From Candidatus Methanophagales archaeon ANME-1-THS (lineage in GTDB: Archaea; Halobacteriota; Syntropharchaeia; Alkanophagales; Methanospirareceae), in the NCBI GenBank assembly GCA_004212135.1, contig RXIE01000086.1, positions 1 to 5,413 of the forward strand: DNA of 5,413 nt, given 5' to 3'. Positions 1-3,816 of the stretch are shown here, piece by piece (the stretch's first letter is position 1; the number at the start of each line of letters is the position of its first letter). The notes beneath the pieces were generated by a model. It saw only the letters and a list, made by a program, of their open reading frames with translations. It was not told the DNA's origin and did no database searches. A program made the translations under genes and the position numbers.

Positions 1-101
1 CCATAGTGTTCCTTTAGCACGATATTCCCCTTTCCTTTCTTTCCGTAATCCGAACACGCCTCGTTTGGACAAAAGAATTCGTCTATGTTTGCTTCTCCCA
101 T
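1..101 (-). CDS. N-terminus of a putative zinc-ribbon transposase (runs off the left edge)
   Basis: An ATG at 101-99 on the minus strand opens a frame with no stop to the window edge, giving 33 codons plus two bases. The peptide begins MGEANIDEFFCPNEACSDYG and continues with a KKGKGNIV segment and a KEHYG-like end. The CPNxxC pair (C11, C16) followed by DYG, KGxGNI and a YG resembles the first half of a zinc ribbon at the start of many archaeal IS1-like or helix-turn-helix transposases. In those proteins a second CxxC pair follows about 15-20 residues later, which here would lie outside the window. That family assignment is recalled, not searched. A TATA-like box lies at the right distance upstream. 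There is no clear Shine-Dalgarno, and the inferred leader is only about 17 nt. It could instead be another zinc-ribbon DNA-binding protein. Confidence 0.6.
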   Translation of the reverse strand, partial: MGEANIDEFFCPNEACSDYGKKGKGNIVLKEHY

Positions 102-138
102 TTCGCCGAGCCCTTAGCATTCCCTATAGAAATAAGGG

Positions 139-147
139 TTATATATA
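139..147 (-). promoter_or_regulatory. TATA-like box for the left-edge gene
   Basis: On the minus strand this reads TATATATAA preceded by the purine-rich GAAAGG, which resembles an archaeal BRE/TATA pair. Transcription about 25 nt downstream would begin near 118, giving a leader of about 17 nt before the ATG at 101. Confidence 0.5.
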
Positions 148-225
148 CCTTTCTGCAAAATAGGGACACGACCTATTATTGATAGGATTTATAATTTTCC
201 CCTTTTTATGAGAGGTAACTATTAA

Positions 226-262
226 GGATGATGTGGCTAGCAAGACTAGGCTTCTTTCATCC
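226..262. other. Possible folded segment in the gene-free stretch 102-343
   Basis: GGATGA at 226-231 pairs with TCATCC at 257-262, enclosing a second small CTAG/CTAG stem. A weaker TCTG/CAGA pairing follows further right, and then the strong hairpin at 303-338. Together they could be parts of one structured RNA or of a mobile-element end. The 6-bp stem alone is weak evidence, and no protein-coding frame is apparent here. Confidence 0.25.
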
Positions 263-302
263 GCTTCTGGTTTTTCGGTCAACAGAGGGTAAAAGAGCTG
301 AG

Positions 303-338
303 CACTAACGAGAGTATAGCCAGATACGCTCGGTAGTG
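303..338. repeat. 36-nt near-perfect inverted repeat just after the GIY-YIG gene
   Basis: The arms are CACTAACGAGAGTAT (303-317) and ATACGCTCGGTAGTG (324-338), separated by a six-base AGCCAG loop. Thirteen of 15 positions pair; the two mismatches (arm positions 6 and 11) are both A against G on the plus strand. The repeat starts five bases beyond the stop codon of the minus-strand GIY-YIG gene, so a transcript of that gene would end in this hairpin. It has no following T-tract on the minus strand, so it is not a simple intrinsic terminator. It may be a 3'-end stabilising or processing hairpin, or a palindromic end of a small mobile element. Confidence 0.8.
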
Positions 339-343
339 AACTC

Positions 344-805
344 CTATCTACTCAATTCTTTAAAGATTGCTTCTGCTGTCTTTCTTTCATCCTCCGAAGC
401 ATCATGGAAGTGAATTTCCATTCTAAGATACTTAGGCCATTTTCCTTTGTGCTGACGAAACAAAAATACCAACTCTGCTTCTACTGCTTCGATACGATTC
501 AAACTCTTTTCTTCGGTAAAGCTCCATATTAGAATTTCAAATTCACTTAAATCCTTCCACAGATATCCGTAGTAGCCACCCCCTCCTTGTGCAGTTAGGC
601 CGTATCTCAAACGATTTCGGATACTTTGAGACGTAACACCAACATATATAACTTCTGATTTAGATTTGACTACATATAGTTTAGGTATCTTCTTTTTTGT
701 AACAGGTTGTAAAAAGCCCTTTACTTTTTTTCCGTTCATCTCTATGGATTCTATTTTCTTGTCTTTCAAGATGATTCGATACCTTTGATAATTCTTAACT
801 TCCAT
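344..805 (-). CDS. GIY-YIG nuclease-domain protein
   Basis: This 153-residue protein carries one GIY-YIG endonuclease domain, a fold that cuts DNA with a metal ion and is used in repair, restriction and mobile introns. The 'GIY' strand is L43-Y44-V45 and the 'YIG' strand is Y54-V55-G56. The family's helix arginine is likely R63 or R65, and the metal-binding glutamate is likely E109 or E111 in a VEAELVFLFR helix. A basic N-terminal stretch of about 40 residues (VTKKKIPK at 35-42) precedes the domain. A Gly-rich loop, GGGGYYGYLW (74-83), follows the arginine helix. No second DNA-binding domain is visible, so the target is unknown; URI-type single-domain proteins are the nearest comparison. The ATG at 805 is supported by a good Shine-Dalgarno (813-820) and a TATA box. 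The gene ends at a TAG directly before a strong hairpin. Confidence 0.8.
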   Translation of the reverse strand: MEVKNYQRYRIILKDKKIESIEMNGKKVKGFLQPVTKKKIPKLYVVKSKSEVIYVGVTSQSIRNRLRYGLTAQGGGGYYGYLWKDLSEFEILIWSFTEEKSLNRIEAVEAELVFLFRQHKGKWPKYLRMEIHFHDASEDERKTAEAIFKELSR

Positions 806-812
806 TCTTCTT

Positions 813-820
813 TCACCCCC
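813..820 (-). promoter_or_regulatory. Shine-Dalgarno of the GIY-YIG gene
   Basis: The minus strand reads GGGGGTGA seven bases before the ATG at 805. It matches the GGTGA part of the archaeal 16S anti-SD complement and fixes the start. Its first base is also the last base of the TAG that ends the open frame at 820-975. Confidence 0.75.
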
Positions 821-975
821 TATCCCTTACCAATGCAAAGATGATATATAAAAGTTAGCTTTTGATCGATTTCTGCCGCCTCTAGTATCAGAGCTATGTT
901 CTCTTGCTCGTATCTGCTGGGAAATATGCCACCATCACACACATTCACGAAGTCAAAATAGCTTAAATACAGTGG
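820..975 (-). pseudogene. Open frame in phase after the four-cysteine gene (possible remnant or read-through extension)
   Basis: Directly after the TGA of the 69-aa gene (976-978) the same frame stays open for 51 codons to a TAG at 820-822. The translation includes FDFVNVCDGGIFPSRYEQEN followed by IALILEAAEIDQKL, a plausible amphipathic helix, and ends ...HLCIGKG. Most of its codons begin with a purine, as in real genes. No ATG is present; GTG codons occur at 948-946 and 942-940, without a Shine-Dalgarno. It could be the C-terminus of the upstream gene cut off by a nonsense mutation, a separate decayed gene, or chance. Against a working gene, the TATA box of the GIY-YIG gene lies inside it. 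I do not recognise the sequence. Confidence 0.35.
845..852 (-). promoter_or_regulatory. TATA box of the GIY-YIG gene
   Basis: The minus strand reads TTTATATA, an exact match to the classical archaeal TATA consensus. Transcription would start near 823, leaving a leader of about 18 nt that carries the Shine-Dalgarno. This suggests the gene is transcribed on its own and not only from the upstream four-cysteine gene. Confidence 0.6.
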
Positions 976-1185
976 TCAACTCACAATGAGATAGCAGTCC
1001 AGACAGTAATCACGTTTCGTTGGTGATAAACCGTAGCTCTGTGTCGGTGCATGTTGTAGCATTGGTTCTTCGCTACGGGCTTTCTTCTGTTTGCAACGGT
1101 AGCAGGTGAAATATTCGCATGGATCGTAGGGCATAGGAGTTGCTGGTTCTTTTAAAAACCAGGCATTAAGTGTTTCTTTAGTCAT
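976..1185 (-). CDS. Small four-cysteine (zinc-finger-like) protein of unknown function
   Basis: This 69-residue protein has CxxC pairs C28-Y-R-C31 and C61-L-D-C64, plus an extra C23. That is the arrangement of a small zinc ribbon with a 29-residue knuckle spacing. The segment after the first pair is basic (KQKKAR, 32-37), which fits nucleic-acid or protein binding. No signal peptide or membrane segment is seen, so it is probably cytoplasmic. The ATG at 1185 is backed by a Shine-Dalgarno (1195-1202) and a TATA box (1224-1231). The second CxxC lies only five residues from the stop, and the frame continues open beyond it, so the protein may be a truncated form of a longer one. I do not recognise the family. 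The IS element begins about 65 bp upstream, just outside its promoter. Confidence 0.65.
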   Translation of the reverse strand: MTKETLNAWFLKEPATPMPYDPCEYFTCYRCKQKKARSEEPMLQHAPTQSYGLSPTKRDYCLDCYLIVS

Positions 1186-1194
1186 TTTGTTTCT

Positions 1195-1202
1195 TCATCT
1201 CC
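1195..1202 (-). promoter_or_regulatory. Shine-Dalgarno of the four-cysteine gene
   Basis: The minus strand reads GGAGATGA nine bases before the ATG at 1185. This supports that start and supports the short ORF being a real gene. Confidence 0.65.
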
Positions 1203-1223
1203 AAATATTAAATGGCTTTGTCA

Positions 1224-1231
1224 ATATATAA
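1224..1231 (-). promoter_or_regulatory. TATA box of the four-cysteine gene
   Basis: The minus strand reads TTATATAT after a purine-rich GAAAAGC that resembles a BRE. The predicted transcript start near 1203 leaves a short leader with the Shine-Dalgarno at its 5' end. Half of an 11-bp inverted repeat (1217-1227) overlaps this box. Confidence 0.5.
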
Positions 1232-1250
1232 GCTTTTCTCTATTGTGAGT

Positions 1251-1270
1251 GATTTTAACTAAGTTTCAGA
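1251..1270 (+). repeat. Left terminal inverted repeat of the IS (inferred)
   Basis: GATTTTAACTAAGTTTCAGA matches the reverse complement of 3135-3154 at 17 of 20 positions, with a perfect 12-base core CTAAGTTTCAGA at 1259-1270. I estimate a 12-base match in the small flanks searched to be unlikely by chance (order of one in several hundred). Confidence 0.6.
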
Positions 1271-1356
1271 GCATAAATAATCATGGACTTTCTATCAACA
1301 AACGTTGGCACTATTTCCAGCAAACGGAGGCATTTGATTTGCTATTTGCATATGTG

Positions 1357-1375
1357 GTCAATAATAGATATTGAC
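1357..1375. repeat. Inverted repeat GTCAATA-N5-TATTGAC
   Basis: Seven-base arms flank ATAGA. The right arm, extended to ATATTGACAAA (1368-1378), also forms an exact 11-bp inverted pair with 1217-1227 in the promoter of the four-cysteine gene. Confidence 0.6.
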
Positions 1376-1397
1376 AAACACCGAAATAAAAGCACCT

Positions 1398-1420
1398 TTT
1401 TAAACAATTATTGTTCAAAA
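1398..1420. repeat. Imperfect palindrome upstream of the transposase
   Basis: TTTT-a-AACAAT-T-ATTGTT-c-AAAA: ten of eleven pairs match around a single central base. With one central base it is more likely a DNA-binding dyad than an RNA hairpin. Confidence 0.6.
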
Positions 1421-1440
1421 TAACCTTAAATTTATGGTTA
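1421..1440. repeat. 20-bp near-perfect palindrome
   Basis: TAACCTTAAATTTATGGTTA has only one mismatched pair (T1426/T1435). It abuts the preceding palindrome; the two centres are about 21.5 bp apart, close to two helical turns. Confidence 0.7.
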
Positions 1441-1463
1441 AAACAGAAATATAATCGAAAAGC

Positions 1464-1473
1464 TTTTTATTAT
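1464..1473 (+). promoter_or_regulatory. BRE/TATA promoter of the transposase
   Basis: CGAAAAGC (1456-1463) followed by TTTTTATTAT resembles an archaeal BRE plus TATA box. A start about 25 nt downstream falls at or next to the GTG start codon at 1494, and no Shine-Dalgarno precedes that codon. The transposase mRNA is therefore probably leaderless. Confidence 0.5.
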
Positions 1474-1493
1474 GTAGTCACTAACTAAACGTT

Positions 1494-3146
1494 GTGCAAC
1501 TGAAAGCGGTAAAGGTGAAGGGGCTGGTGTATTATTCCATCGTCGAGAGCGTGAGAATAAACGGCAAACCACGCCATAGATATGTAAAATACATTGGAAG
1601 CAGGGATAAACTGATAGAAAGCCTGTTAAAAGGTGATGAACTGGCAATAAAGGCGGCAAAAGTTCCAGAAGTCCTGGATTATGGAAACGTTGCGGCTCTC
1701 TATAAGATTTGTGAAGTCCTTGACCTCAGGCAGATGATAAACCGGCATGTTTTCAAGGGCGGTGGCGTGGATGTTGGCATTCAGGCGATATTTATGGCAA
1801 TTAACCACTGTGTTGACCCGGTGAGCAAAAACAAGTTCGAATTCTGGTATAAATATACCGTTCTGGAGAAGATAACCGGTATAAAGGCTGAGAAGTTGAA
1901 CGCCCAGAACCTGTGTACCGCACTTGACTACCTTTATCCTGAGGGGAACGATAAAGCGCTAGACATTGAGAAGGAAGTCGTTGAGAAGCTGAAGGAACTC
2001 TTCGGCATCGAGATGGATTGTTTGTATTATGATATCACTTCGACGTACTTCGAGGGGACGAAATGCCTCATCGCGAGGCTGGGGTACAGCAGGGATGGCA
2101 AGCCTGATAAATTGCAGATGAATATCGGTCTGGTGGTCACCAAGGAGGAACGGTTTCCAGTATTTCATCTTGTCTTCGAAGGGAACGAAGTGGATATAAA
2201 GACCGTTGGACGAGCAATATCCAGTCTAAAAGAGGAGTTCTCCATCTCCGATTGCCTGCTCATCTTTGATAGGGGCATGGTTTCAGAAGACAACATAGGG
2301 GAACTGGACGAGAGCGGCTACGATTTCATCTGCGGCTTGAAGAAGAACAGAGCGGTAAAAGCGATGCTGATGGAGGTTGGAGATGCTGAGCTCTTAAAAG
2401 AGCAGAATCTCGTCAAAAACACCGAAAAGGTTCTCTATGCGGTTGAGCGAGTCCGCGAGTTATATGGAAAAGAGAGAAAGGTTGTTCTCTGCTATGACAC
2501 GGAGATAGCGGCGTTCAAGAAGCGCGATAGGGGCGAGAAGATGAAGCGTGCCGAGGAAGAATTGAGCGCATACCGTGCCAAATTAGCCGGGGGAAATTAC
2601 AGAGAGCTGGAAAAGGTTGTTTCCAAAGTCAAAGCGATATTGAACGGCGTGAGCCCGTATTTTAAACGCACGTACTCCAAAGAGGGTGATAGGATAACAT
2701 TTGATTTTAAAAGCCGTGATGATAAAATAGCCGATGCTGAGCGACTTGATGGGAAATACGCATTGATGAGCACTCGAACTACGATGAGTGCGAAAGAGCT
2801 AATTTCAGCGTACTACGACAAGGATGGAATAGAAAAGGCGTTTTGCTGTAGCAAACAACCGATTGGGCTCAGACCGATACGGCATTGGTTGGATGGAAGG
2901 GTTAAAGCCCATATATTTATATGCTATCTCTCCTATCTATTGATGAAAACACTTGAATACCTGCTCAAAAAAGGCGGATTGAAGGTGAACGCCGAGAATT
3001 CGCTGAAACAACTGAGTAGAGTGAAGTACGTTGTAGTCACTAATCCGGATGGGGCCATCATAACATCGAAATTGTCCATCCCCTCACGGGAACAAAGGGA
3101 AATTATGGATGTGCTGGGGGTGGAGTATATAAAGTCTGAAACTTAG
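1494..3146 (+). CDS. IS1634-like DDE transposase
   Basis: This 550-residue transposase cuts and joins DNA with an RNase H-fold DDE site. The family-typical N-terminus (KVKGLVYYSIVES, then RHRYVKYIG at 28-35) fixes the GTG start; an in-frame TAA lies 12 bases upstream. The first aspartate is D180 in YYDITSTYFEG, followed by the LGYSRDGKPDKLQ strand region. The second aspartate is D259 in LLIFDRGMVSED. The glutamate is E447 in YYDKDGIEKAF, with K454 seven residues on as in the IS4-superfamily Y-(2)-R-(3)-E-(6)-K signature. RPIRHWLDGRVKAHIFICYL (460-479) is the usual conserved C-terminal helix. Between D259 and E447 lies a long charged, partly coiled insertion (about 340-395), also usual for the group. 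All catalytic residues are present and there is no frameshift, so the gene looks functional. Its TAG stop lies inside the right terminal repeat. Confidence 0.93.
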   Translation: MQLKAVKVKGLVYYSIVESVRINGKPRHRYVKYIGSRDKLIESLLKGDELAIKAAKVPEVLDYGNVAALYKICEVLDLRQMINRHVFKGGGVDVGIQAIFMAINHCVDPVSKNKFEFWYKYTVLEKITGIKAEKLNAQNLCTALDYLYPEGNDKALDIEKEVVEKLKELFGIEMDCLYYDITSTYFEGTKCLIARLGYSRDGKPDKLQMNIGLVVTKEERFPVFHLVFEGNEVDIKTVGRAISSLKEEFSISDCLLIFDRGMVSEDNIGELDESGYDFICGLKKNRAVKAMLMEVGDAELLKEQNLVKNTEKVLYAVERVRELYGKERKVVLCYDTEIAAFKKRDRGEKMKRAEEELSAYRAKLAGGNYRELEKVVSKVKAILNGVSPYFKRTYSKEGDRITFDFKSRDDKIADAERLDGKYALMSTRTTMSAKELISAYYDKDGIEKAFCCSKQPIGLRPIRHWLDGRVKAHIFICYLSYLLMKTLEYLLKKGGLKVNAENSLKQLSRVKYVVVTNPDGAIITSKLSIPSREQREIMDVLGVEYIKSET

Positions 3147-3154
3147 GTAACAAC
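3135..3154 (-). repeat. Right terminal inverted repeat of the IS (inferred)
   Basis: This is the reverse-complement partner of 1251-1270. It contains the last three sense codons and TAG stop of the transposase within the perfect 12-base core TCTGAAACTTAG (3135-3146). Confidence 0.6.
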
Positions 3155-3158
3155 AACG

Positions 3159-3172
3159 AAAAAAAGCAAAAA
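3159..3172 (-). terminator. Probable T-rich terminator of the winged-helix gene
   Basis: On the minus strand the gene is followed by TTTTTGCTTTTTTT about 27 bases past its stop. Archaeal termination generally relies on such U-runs. A CGCAAA/TTTGCG stem (3191-3210) spans the stop codon just before it. On the plus strand the same stretch is an A-run directly after the IS. Confidence 0.5.
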
Positions 3173-3190
3173 GGAGAATAGAGGTATAAT

Positions 3191-3210
3191 CGCAAATTTT
3201 ATATTTTGCG
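3191..3210. repeat. Stem-loop across the winged-helix stop codon
   Basis: CGCAAA (3191-3196) and TTTGCG (3205-3210) form a 6-bp stem with an 8-base AT loop that includes the TAA stop. It may assist termination or mRNA stability, or simply be chance in AT-rich DNA. Confidence 0.4.
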
Positions 3211-3429
3211 AAGCCAATAAGTAAAACCACGAACTGTTTTTCTTTCTATATATCCTTCGCTCGCCAAACTAAGTAAAATATCAAGTACCCAATCCTCTAG
3301 TTCTGGGGGAAAATCCAACTCTGCTATTATTTCGCCTGTTTTATATGCCTTGTCTTTATTCTCCTCAAAGAATGCCTTCACTATATCCTTATCCGTTCCC
3401 TTTTCATAATCTTCTCTACTAATCGGCAT
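3199..3429 (-). CDS. Small winged-helix protein, possible regulator
   Basis: This 76-residue, highly charged protein has the layout of a lone winged helix-turn-helix domain. Helix 1 is DKDIVKAFFEENKD (13-26). Helix 2 is YKTGEIIAELD (29-39), and the recognition helix is ELEDWVLDILLSLASEG (43-59). The wing is a two-strand hairpin, YIERKTVRGFTYWLRK (60-75). Such domains usually bind DNA as dimers and control nearby genes; this role is inference from the fold prediction. There is no signal peptide or membrane segment, so it is cytoplasmic. The ATG at 3429 has a Shine-Dalgarno (3436-3441) at good spacing and a TATA-like box (3465-3473). The IS lies just past its 3' end without damaging it. I do not recognise a named family. 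Confidence 0.7.
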   Translation of the reverse strand: MPISREDYEKGTDKDIVKAFFEENKDKAYKTGEIIAELDFPPELEDWVLDILLSLASEGYIERKTVRGFTYWLRKI

Positions 3430-3435
3430 ATCATT

Positions 3436-3441
3436 TCACCT
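3436..3441 (-). promoter_or_regulatory. Shine-Dalgarno of the winged-helix gene
   Basis: AGGTGA on the minus strand lies six bases before the ATG at 3429. Another ATG at 3434-3432 is out of frame and too close to the site, which decides in favour of 3429. Confidence 0.7.
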
Positions 3442-3463
3442 ACATAGAAGAAGGGGTTCTACC

Positions 3464-3676
3464 CTATAAAAAACCCACTCTCTCTATGAGTTCCCTATAC
3501 TTGCCTCGTGCATCAAAAAACACAGGGATTTTGCAAAGCAAAACTTTGCAGCCAAATTTTTCTCCTTCTATGATTGCCATGATTCGGTCAAGCTTCGCCA
3601 AACTATTGAAGCTATGAGCTGGTGCGGTGGCGGCGATCAACCGCTTTAAAGGGTAGCGAAAAAGGTGGAGGACCAA
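3464..3676 (-). CDS. Doubtful small ORF, unrecognised
   Basis: The frame encodes up to 70 residues from a TTG at 3676, or 38 from the ATG at 3580. The C-terminal part (KVLLCKIPVFFDARGKYREL, then IERVGFL) has balanced composition, and most codons from about 3610 leftwards begin with a purine, as in genuine genes. No Shine-Dalgarno precedes either start. The N-terminal third (FRYPLKRLIAATAPAHS) looks less convincing, so the frame may be the tail of a decayed gene whose 5' part is lost. It ends 34 nt before the winged-helix start codon and could be cotranscribed with it. No family recognised. Confidence 0.35.
   Translation of the reverse strand: MVLHLFRYPLKRLIAATAPAHSFNSLAKLDRIMAIIEGEKFGCKVLLCKIPVFFDARGKYRELIERVGFL
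3465..3473 (-). promoter_or_regulatory. TATA-like box of the winged-helix gene
   Basis: TTTTTTATA on the minus strand would place transcription near 3443, just before the Shine-Dalgarno. It overlaps the 3' end of the doubtful ORF at 3464-3676. Confidence 0.4.
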
Positions 3677-3816
3677 AGAAGAAGAAGATAAATTTCAATA
3701 CCGTGAAGAAGCAACTTGATGCAGGCATCCCTCTTTTTGCTTTTTCTGATGAAAGTTCAGCTTTGAGGATATATGGGAAGGAAAATCTTTACCTTTTAAC
3801 CATGGTTAAATGTTAG
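3622..3816 (+). CDS. Doubtful small plus-strand ORF converging on the thermosome gene
   Basis: The frame encodes 64 residues from a GTG at 3622. The lysine-rich PKKKK stretch and the following NFNTVKKQLDAGIPLFAFSD, then ESSALRIYGKENLYLLTMVKC, read like protein, and about two thirds of codons begin with a purine. A strong GGTGGAGG (3664-3671) lies inside the frame but has no start codon at proper spacing; the next GTG is at 3702. It overlaps the 5' part of the opposite-strand ORF and runs across the thermosome stop, so at most one of the two ORFs is likely to be intact. It may be a decayed gene. No family recognised. Confidence 0.25.
   Translation: MRWRRSTALKGSEKGGGPKKKKINFNTVKKQLDAGIPLFAFSDESSALRIYGKENLYLLTMVKC
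3795..3810. repeat. Perfect 16-bp palindrome behind the thermosome gene
   Basis: TTTAACCATGGTTAAA is fully self-complementary and starts two bases past the thermosome TAA stop. It could fold at the 3' end of the mRNA or bind a dimeric protein. It shares the TAACC/GGTTA arms with the palindrome at 1421-1440. Confidence 0.6.

Larger units (their letters stand above)
1271..1493 (+). other. Non-coding leader of the IS
   Basis: No coding frame is supported in these 223 bases. The stretch is AT-rich and holds a 22-bp-spaced direct repeat CAAACGNNGGCA (1299-1310 and 1321-1332), an inverted repeat (1357-1375), two back-to-back palindromes (1398-1440) and the transposase promoter. The density of dyad symmetry suggests binding sites for transposase or a regulator; this is inference. 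Confidence 0.5.
1251..3154 (+). mobile_element. IS1634-like insertion sequence (IS4 superfamily), about 1.9 kb
   Basis: The element holds one complete DDE transposase gene and is bounded by imperfect inverted repeats at 1251-1270 and 3135-3154. The inner 12 bases of the repeats are identical and 17 of 20 match overall. A length near 1.9 kb fits the family. I found no convincing direct repeat of the target next to either end, so the outermost bases are uncertain by several positions, and an old insertion or imprecise ends are possible. The transposase sits against the right end, leaving a 223-nt non-coding leader on the left. The orientation is opposite to almost all neighbouring genes. Confidence 0.7.

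Noticed and set aside
122..138. CCCT/AGGG stem near the left-edge promoter
   Set aside because: Only four base pairs with a nine-base loop, no better than chance.
172..186. CCTAT/ATAGG small hairpin
   Set aside because: A five-bp AT-rich stem in an AT-rich region; too weak to call.
229..301. Possible C/D-box small RNA (ATGATGT ... CTGA)
   Set aside because: The C box matches only 6 of 7 positions, no convincing internal C'/D' pair is present, and the flanks do not pair.
1271..1493. CRISPR-like or iteron array in the IS leader
   Set aside because: Only two copies of the 12-base motif and no regular spacer series.
1438..2168. Minus-strand open frames overlapping the transposase
   Set aside because: They lie antisense to a fully conserved DDE transposase and have implausible compositions and no start signals.
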